Part shown: piece after piece, positions 56,937 to 64,000 of the stretch | Numbering within the stretch: the first letter of the stretch is position 1 | How the letters are laid out: every line of letters starts with the position of its first letter | Assembly: GCA_021229015.1 (NCBI GenBank) | Contig: CM037781.1 | Location: 39,849,897-39,913,896 of the forward strand | Reading direction: 5' to 3' | Origin: Solen grandis | Lineage: Eukaryota > Mollusca > Bivalvia > Adapedonta > Solenidae | Length of the DNA: 64,000 nt | Notes under the pieces: model-generated | Seen by the model: the letters and a program-made list of their open reading frames with translations, nothing else | The model's database searches: none | Told to the model about the DNA's origin: nothing | Program-made: the position numbers and the translations under genes

Positions 56937-59300
56937 TACGGTGTCCTGATCGGACCAGTTTAAATCTCGCCTCTCCAACACGCGACAACACGATAATTAT
57001 CGCGTTGTCGCATGTTCAAAAAACATATATACATGCGAGATTTAACAATCCTCGCGAGTTTTTTTGGGCGATAATTATCGTCTTAATTCTCGCATGTCTT
57101 TCTTAAATCTCGATTTGGGAATTTGATTGAATCTACAAAATAGACATAGCGGTTTTTACAAATCCTCGCGAGGTTCTCGCGTGGTTCCTCGCGAGGGTTT
57201 GTAAAATAAAAAAAGACAGGTAACACCGGGCGACGATATTTTATAGAATTTATTATTTATTTTTTATTATTATTATTAGACAGTGCCTTTATCGGCTATG
57301 CTAGATCTCCTACACAAGTGAATGGCGAATGTCTGAAAAGAGTTAAAACGTCGTTTATTTATAACTTAGAGGGGGAAACCCATTTAACTTATAAAACATT
57401 ATGATCGCTGTGTTCAGATCGATATGACGTATGTTTGATACTTAATCGTAACATTGATATCCATGATACATCGTCATAGATGTTCATATCATATACACAT
57501 GAACAAATTCAGAATCGTATATATTATATATATATTGATTATGTTTACATTCAAATTTGGTTGACCACATAGCTTAGAGCTAAGCTATTTTGTGTGTAAC
57601 TTAGTAGACATCAGTCAAGTTTCCATGGACATATATCAAATTAAATTAAAAGGCTTACAGCTAAGATATTTGGTTTGTAGCAGTGCCTAGTGGACTGCTA
57701 CAAAGCTTGTTCATTTCATGACCCTTGGGTCAAAATTGTCCACAACCCAGGGATCATTTCATTCAAAATAGGCTGATATAGAAAAAAAACAACATTGAAC
57801 AATCTTCTTCTCAGGAACCACAAAGTCTAGAGATGAGATATATGTTGTGTAGAATTGTCTAGTAGATATCAAATATTTTTATTCAAATTATGACCCTGGG
57901 ATAAAAATTGGCCTCACCAAAGGGGTCAGCTGATTTTGCAACTGCTTATACATAAAATACATTGGTATTATCGAATTTTGCATCAGTATATATAGATTAT
58001 ACACACGTTTATGAACCATCAAACGTCGTTTTTTGTTTCATTTTAAAGTTTAAGACTTTATGTCTTTTGTGTCTCATTATATGTGTATATTTCAATAGCA
58101 GAAGCCCGATTCTTTTTATCAAACATTTTCTCTTTTAACATTAAAATCCGTGTCTTAGCCTTTGCTGATTCAATTTCAGCGTTAACGGCTCATCACACAA
58201 ATATTATAGTGAAACATCGATCGAAATCAATCTCCGTTTCTTCTCGTCAGTCGCCATTTTTTCTATTTTAATTACCGAAAAATACCTTATTAATGTAGTA
58301 CTGTATTTTATCTCAATCACACTATCAAAACTTTTTCCTGTAAAATACATAAATAAAAAAAAACTCTTCTCTGTTAAACATAATGCGTTATAAGATCATG
58401 AGTATTAATTGGGTTTTCTTAGGATTTGAATGTAACACTAATTGAAGCCTAATAATTTATGTTATAGTGTTCCAGAGTGAATCAGTAGATGAAATGAATG
58501 CTTTCATCATTTATGCTGTCTTAATTCCCAACAGGATCTCCAAGAAAATCATGTAATCAGTATTTTACCAGATCAACGCGTGATTAAACTGCAGGCTGTC
58601 GGCACAAATATATGCTCGTACGTAAACAATTAAACTTTAAAAAACAAAAACAAAAACAAAAAACGATTGGAAGCTATGTTATAGTACGAACATGCTTTCT
58701 GGTTTTGAGTGCTGACGAAAGGTAATCTATATTATTCATGTAAACAACGTGTAGAAATGTTATTGATAATAGATTAAATGTCTACAAATCAGTTAACTGG
58801 TATGATTGCTAAAACAATGACGTCTTATCAAAATTTAAAGAGTCACTAGAAACCAGTCCTACGCTGTCGCCCGGTGTTCCTCGTCAAAATAGTCCGGAAA
58901 AAACATAGCGCTCTATTTTTGTTTTACAAATCCTCGCGAGGAACCTCGCGAGGATTAGTAATAAAACCTCGCGAGAACCTCGCGAGGGTGTAAAAACTCG
59001 CGAGGATTGTAAAAACCTCGCGAGCTTCCTCGCGAGGTTTTATTTTTAATCCTCGCGAGGATTTGTAATAACTAAAAAATCTGCGCGCGCTATGTCTATT
59101 TTGTAGATTCAATCAAATTCCCTAATCGAGATTTAAGAAAGACATGCGAGAATTAAGACGATAATTATCGCCCAAAAACCTCGCGAGGATTGTTAAATCT
59201 CGCATGTATACATGTGTATATGTTTTTTTGGACATGCGACAACGCGATAATTATCGTGTTGGAGAGGCGAGATTTAAACTGGTCCGATCAGGACACCGTA
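56937..59300. mobile_element. 2.36 kb foldback-like element with CCTCGCGAGG palindromic arms
   Basis: Ends TACGGTGTCCTGATCGGACC (left) and its inverse (right). The arms are inverse copies over about 300 bp (left, 56937-57235) and about 430 bp (right, 58868-59300). TGAAAC flanks both ends (56931-56936 and 59301-59306). Both arms carry CGATAATTATCG palindromes and repeated CCTCGCGAGG: two full copies left, six right, plus partial copies. The interior is AT-rich, with two related modules at 57580-57940 ('gtctagtgga...accctgg..aaaattg'), and has no coding capacity. Non-autonomous; superfamily unknown. Confidence 0.88.
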
Positions 59301-60793
59301 TGAAACCCACACTAAAGTAACGAGTTTCTCTGCAAAATGCATGTTCATTTCAGGTTCAAAATTAACGAATTGCGTCTATATTTGTTAACATTTCTTTTCT
59401 TTTTTATCTCGTACGCATGGCGTGTTAAAGAAACTGAACTATATATGATATATTTATGGAACAATGATTGTCCTGAATGAATCCACAATCCAAACCTGTG
59501 GACGACACTTCCGAACAACACCGAAAATATTGCTTTCATGGCAATGTCTCAACAAGGGAATAAATGAGCGATTTCTGTAAATGTCCACGCTGAGAAAGTG
59601 AGACAACTGACATGAAATTATCTCCAGTGTCTCCCACATACCGGGTAGTTCAATAAGATGCTGTTTGACTTACTGTGGATGATCCGCCAGCTATGCCCAT
59701 GAACATGGTTTATATGTCTGATATTGTACATGAAATAGACCTAAACAACAGAGGTGATTTGATGCTCAGCACGGCGAGATGACGCCCAAAATATGACGCA
59801 CTAGTACGGAACAAAGGCATCTGGCTCCGAAAGAACCGAGTTACTTTGAACATCGCCATTTTAATGGATATAATAGTTTGTTGAAGTCATAATCGAACGA
59901 AGGCTTCATATATAGGATTAACTTCAACAGAGGGGTTCTTCCCATGTTTACATGGTTATTTTTAATGCTAAATCTCTAATGAAACACTTGAATCGGTTGG
60001 AAATGTCATTAAAGAACAAGTAATTTGCAAATTACCAGAAAATGACCCTAAACTCTTGGGTTTAGTTCAGTCCATACAGAAACATAACAACTCGGGCTCA
60101 TGCAAAACACACACACACACACACAGCTATTGTATATACATGTGTAGCAGCTACTCAAAAGGTGTACGAAGAGATTTCTTATGCAGTTTAGACAATAGTT
60201 GTCGATATCAACAACACATATTATAAGAATATCTTCTCTGTACCAGACTATTTTGAAGGTCAGAGCCTGAAAACAATGTAAAGAAAAATAGTAGGCAACC
60301 AGCAATTTTAAAAACAAAACAAAACTAAACACAAAGAAACATCCAAATGTTACTTCACAAACTACACCCCGCACCTAATGAGAGCATGGGTTTCCAACAT
60401 GGAGGTGCAGTTTGTCATCAATAGTCTGTGAACCGTATTATGTAGATGCAATGGCGACCGTCAGCAAACTGCGAGTTGATTTAATTACGTGAGCAGGATA
60501 CAAATACGGCATATATCCATGTATGCAAGCAATGGGTCACCAGTGTGTTTAGGAAAATCAGCTAATATAGATATATAATATAAATTTCTACATTATTTCA
60601 ATTTGATGACATCAGTAATGACTGTTACTTTTTTTTCATACGCTTTTGTGCATTTAACATTGTGACCTACATATGGATTTCAGACGCTTTAAATGTTATT
60701 ATTACATGTATCACATGCCATGTACATTAACTCATAATTTACTTACTTAGATAAGTACGAATGCAGTTAAATCTGTATAGATGCAAACGTACA
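59301..60793. other. Intergenic, AT-rich
   Basis: Contains an (AC)n run at 60109-60126. No gene recognised. Confidence 0.5.
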
Positions 60794-60893
60794 NNNNNNN
60801 NNNNNNNNNNNNNNNNNNNNNNNNNNNNNNNNNNNNNNNNNNNNNNNNNNNNNNNNNNNNNNNNNNNNNNNNNNNNNNNNNNNNNNNNNNNNN
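60794..60893. other. Assembly gap (100 N)
   Basis: Exactly 100 N. Confidence 0.99.
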
Positions 60894-61064
60894 TATGGGC
60901 AGTGAGGTCCAGTCGTAGGTTACCATTATATGACAATGGAAATGAATTTTGTGGGTTCAAACACCAATTGGGGCAAGAATCTGTCATAGCCTTACACGGT
61001 TCAAGTAATGGCCAAATCCAAGAACCTGACAAGAATTTTAAAATTTTAACTTTAAACTTTGGTG

Positions 61065-61190
61065 AACTGTCGCATGTGAACATTGTAGCTACTGCATGCA
61101 CATGCGAAAGCTACTGCATGCGAACACAGTGGTTATTGCATGTGGCGTGATATAAAAATTATCTTCCATGTCTCCTTGATGCCACTATTT
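61065..61190. repeat. Short palindrome-bearing repeat, locus 1
   Basis: Degenerate AGCTACTGCATGC(G/A) units followed by the shared tail ATATAAAAATTATCTTCCATG and CTTGATGCCAC. Same organisation as 61881-61972. Confidence 0.7.
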
Positions 61191-61880
61191 TATATTAATT
61201 TAAAGGTGCAAGGTATACCAGGAAATATATGATATGCAAAAAAAAGGGGGGGGGGGGCATTTTTACTACTTCACCAGTCCCAATAATATACTTATTTTTG
61301 CTAACAACAGTATAACAGTCACCCATTTCATTTTATAAGTTGATTGTAGGTTGTGTAAAATCTAGTTTACAAAAGCTGCTATTTACTATTTCTCTTCTTC
61401 GAGCATTTATGAAAAGTGCTTTAACATGTAAAGATGAATAGTTTTTCATGCAGCTTGTTGCTTATGAAGATGTATCAACACGCAAACTAAGACTGTTAAC
61501 ATTGTATAATGTCTGTTGTATTAAAAGCCTCATTTAATTTTATTGTTCTGATCACAACAATATGCAAGTCATTTCCTTTTGTAAATTTTATTAAAAGTTT
61601 CATTTTACTAGTATTTACTTCATCAGATGTTAGTATTGTTTTAAGTAATCCTACAACCTTTAACATCCCTAGTGACATACAGAGTCGGATCCAGGAGTTC
61701 GGGTTAGGGGCGTATTTTTTAAAAACAATATAGGCAGTAACAATGCAATCGGCCTGCCGCTTTGTCAGGGCCGTTATAAGGGTGTAGTTCCGGTTGGACA
61801 AAGCATCATGGGGAATTCATGTGCATTTTTTTTAAATTTAAAGCTGTAAAAAAGTGCAAAACTAGTGTAAAACTACTAAC

Positions 61881-61972
61881 TGCGCACGTAATAGCTACTA
61901 CGTGCGCACGTAATAGCTGCTACGTGCGCACGTAATATAAAAAATATCTTCCATGTCACCTTCATGCCACCG
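61881..61972. repeat. Short palindrome-bearing repeat, locus 2
   Basis: A 22-bp unit (TGCGCACGTAATAGCTRCTACG) occurs nearly three times, creating two perfect 14-bp palindromes TACGTGCGCACGTA at 61899-61912 and 61921-61934. These are followed by ATATAAAAAATATCTTCCATG and CTTCATGCCAC. Confidence 0.85.
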
Positions 61973-62538
61973 TAATTCTTACTATTTTTGGCTGTAGAAT
62001 TAAAAGGAAAGCCTCTTTAGAATGACACCGTGTTTTGGTCCCAACATGAAGGGTGAATTCATTTCCAATACAATACTAACGAATGAAATACAGTATTACA
62101 AAAATACAGATATAAGACAGATTCTTTCTTTCGTGAGAATATGAATACCAAAAGAAGAGAGCTTGGAGTGTAACATAAAATCTAACACATTAAAATAGTT
62201 CTTTTAAACTTACAATTAGACTACGTATTTTTTTTCTGTTCGGATATTGAGAAAACACCAGTTCTATTATTTCTTGGGTAACCTCGTATACTTTAACACC
62301 CACCCACCCAAAGAATTTTCAACAACAAACGCTATATTTAAATCTGTATTAAAGTCTCACCATGGTTACGACACTCATACAAATACAAGACTTTGAAATG
62401 AACCATGCCAGTCAAGTATAAATTATAAGAGACTAACACTAACACACTTACAACGATGGATATTGGTAATGCATCATTTAGGTTTAAATAAATTTAAGTC
62501 ATTCAATTAGAAATGTCTTTTTTTTTCCCGTTTGGCAG
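61973..62538. other. Intergenic, AT-rich
   Basis: Nothing recognised. Confidence 0.5.
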
Positions 62539-62678
62539 GGGATCCTGTTATAATGCACTGCACGTATATAGCGGTCAGCCCGTGTTGGAGAGAGGAGAGA
62601 CAGAGAAGCATGGACTAATGGTTTACAGATATAATGGATGTGATGGCGTGTTCTGCGGCCCCAATTTCTGCTGTTGCC
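62539..62678 (+). CDS. Possible exon of a cysteine-rich protein
   Basis: A strong pyrimidine tract and AG ('tttttttcccgtttggcag') precede 62539, and a GTATGT donor follows at 62679. The frame reads GSCYNALHVYSGQPVLERGE, then TEKHGLMVY, then RYNGCDGVFCGPNFCCC. The terminal Cys cluster recalls small secreted or Shisa/WBP1-like Cys motifs, but I cannot assign a family. Phase 2 in, phase 1 out. Reading through the donor reaches a stop two codons later. Confidence 0.3.
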
Positions 62679-63810
62679 GTATGTCCTAACCGCTCCGATC
62701 TGTTTCACAGTCCCAGTCAATTGATGTAAGACTAAAAGACAGTCATAGTCTATTTCATTGGAACGATGTTTACTCCGGGGACTGCAGTGTGGTGGAGTTT
62801 TTATCTGTGCTTATTTTGACTCAATGTATAAAACGCTTCACAGGTAATTCGTACATCATTTTCCCCCCCCCAAAGTAAGTATTATGTCAACCATCCTCTT
62901 TTGTATTTCTTGTCTGATGTATGCAAGGTAATTCGGCTGTTCGTATTACCTCCTCCGTGAAAGTCAAATAAGTTATGTACTTGTAAACGCAATTGCATTC
63001 ATAATCATTTCATGCAAAATGTATTTCTAATATTTATTTGATTAAACAAAACAACATATCATCGGAACTTAATCCCTGTTTAATTTATACAAACATTTTG
63101 ATTAAGGCAGGCACATTGAATGAAAAAGCCACAAAAATGCCTGGGCTTCCCTGCAACAGTCGCAAACGTCGTTGTAACATGGAAAGAAGGGAAGTAAGTC
63201 GTACAAAAGTGAAATGAAATAACCAACATATTTGCATCCCCTTTGGATGGAAATGAGTCGTTTTGTAAATTGCAATTTAACATAAAAATGTCCTGGGGAA
63301 CAGGATGCTGAAAGTTAATTACAGTAATTCAGATTCACTTTCTTTATACTGGTTTTGATTTTGAATTTTGATGTATTTGCGACTAAAACGTTTCATGACT
63401 AAATCAGAATTTGAAGATTAACTTCCAGAAATTTAAGTTAAGTAATATACAATTAAAATGTGTACGAAACTGACATGCTTTCTGTTATTTTTTAGTGTGA
63501 AAAATATTAACAACAACCGCCCCCCTCAAAAAAGTGACTTTTAGAGCATATAGAAGTAATACTAACAAAGTAACAGATTTATGCGACCGTTAGATGGAGA
63601 CAAATGCAGCACCAGCTTAACACAGCTTATCATGAGACAGTGAGATATCATTTTTTAACCCATAACACCAGATACGTGTTATTAATTCATCATTCAGTCG
63701 TGCAGGACCAAGTATCGAATTAACTTTAACAAACACGGCGGTTCTTTTTTTTTTATCAATAATAACGTTATTAATAAATTTGCACCTCATTTGTTATTGC
63801 CCTCTTAATG
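62679..63810. other. Intergenic or intronic, AT-rich
   Basis: The segment 62756-62860 resembles 24816-24905. No gene recognised. Confidence 0.4.
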
Positions 63811-63926
63811 TACCGGCGTATCTGGATGTTTCTGCTTATTTTAATAGTTTCCAGTGTAGCATTTTTGAAGGCCGGAAATTATTTAATTGGAACGCTAGGG
63901 CATCCTCTGTCCCTGGTGTTCGTGAG
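63799..63926 (+). CDS. Possible first exon with signal-peptide-like segment
   Basis: From the ATG at about 63809 the frame gives MYRRIWMFLLILIVSSVAFL followed by a short polar stretch, with an AG|GTATAA donor-like site near 63926. It is hydrophobic and signal-like, but short and near the window edge, so chance is quite possible. Confidence 0.15.
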
Positions 63927-64000
63927 GTATAATGCTCATGTTTATAGATAGCATAACTGTATGATTTATACAGTGTTCAGAAAAATGGCGCCTGGAAGCA

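Overview
The window is animal genomic DNA: AT-rich, intron-containing, full of simple repeats, with two 100-N scaffold gaps (10694-10793 and 60794-60893). The non-LTR retrotransposons, the abundant minisatellites and several interspersed repeats whose layout resembles ones I associate with clams and mussels suggest a marine bivalve mollusc. I cannot name the species. Gene density is very low. The one confidently recognised host gene is the 3' end of a sialate O-acetylesterase (SIAE) gene on the + strand: four exons (608-765, 1238-1436, 2930-3069, 3715-3844) whose splice phases all fit, followed by a poly(A) signal at 3913.

About 0.85 kb downstream lies the most unusual object, a GC-rich 4.6 kb element (4770-9376) with terminal inverted repeats (TIRs) of over 400 bp. 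The TIRs are studded with a repeated 'TGCACCGAACGACC' box, and a candidate 5-bp target duplication (TAAAT) flanks the element. It carries two decayed minus-strand genes: a long protein with features reminiscent of rolling-circle replication initiators, and a short helix-turn-helix plus coiled-coil protein. An iteron-like repeat cluster lies between them. I could not place it in a named transposon superfamily. It is the best candidate here for an undescribed system.

From 14.8 to 47 kb the sequence is a minisatellite cluster with six unrelated unit types: 46 bp at 14.8 kb, 25 bp at 17.5-23.8 kb, 32 bp at 25.8-28.3 kb, 30 bp at 30.7-31.9 kb, 37 bp at 43.5-44.2 kb and 41 bp at 45.3-46.95 kb. Three arrays are each interrupted by one transposon. 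The 25-bp array holds a LINE with a 17-bp target duplication that can be inferred from repeat phase. The 32-bp array holds a related LINE. The 30-bp array holds a 440-bp hAT-like MITE with a perfect 8-bp duplication.

Other retroelements are a LINE 3' half at 12.5-14.4 kb, LINE fragments at 32.1-35.2 kb, and a nearly complete but frameshifted CR1/L2-type LINE at 47.1-50.9 kb. The last encodes a hydrophobic N-terminus, a 2A ribosome-skipping motif (DVEQNPGP), a PHD finger, an AP-type endonuclease and a reverse transcriptase.

From 51 to 64 kb the DNA is mostly featureless AT-rich sequence. It contains a 199-bp tandem duplication (54.6 kb), a 67-bp MITE with a 10-bp target duplication (55.65 kb), a 2.36 kb foldback-like element built of CCTCGCGAGG palindromes with a 6-bp duplication (56.9-59.3 kb), and two loci of a short palindrome-bearing repeat (61.1 and 61.9 kb). 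A possible cysteine-rich exon lies at 62.5 kb. Most long open frames in the tandem arrays are artefacts of periodicity. Apart from SIAE there is no visible functional gene neighbourhood.
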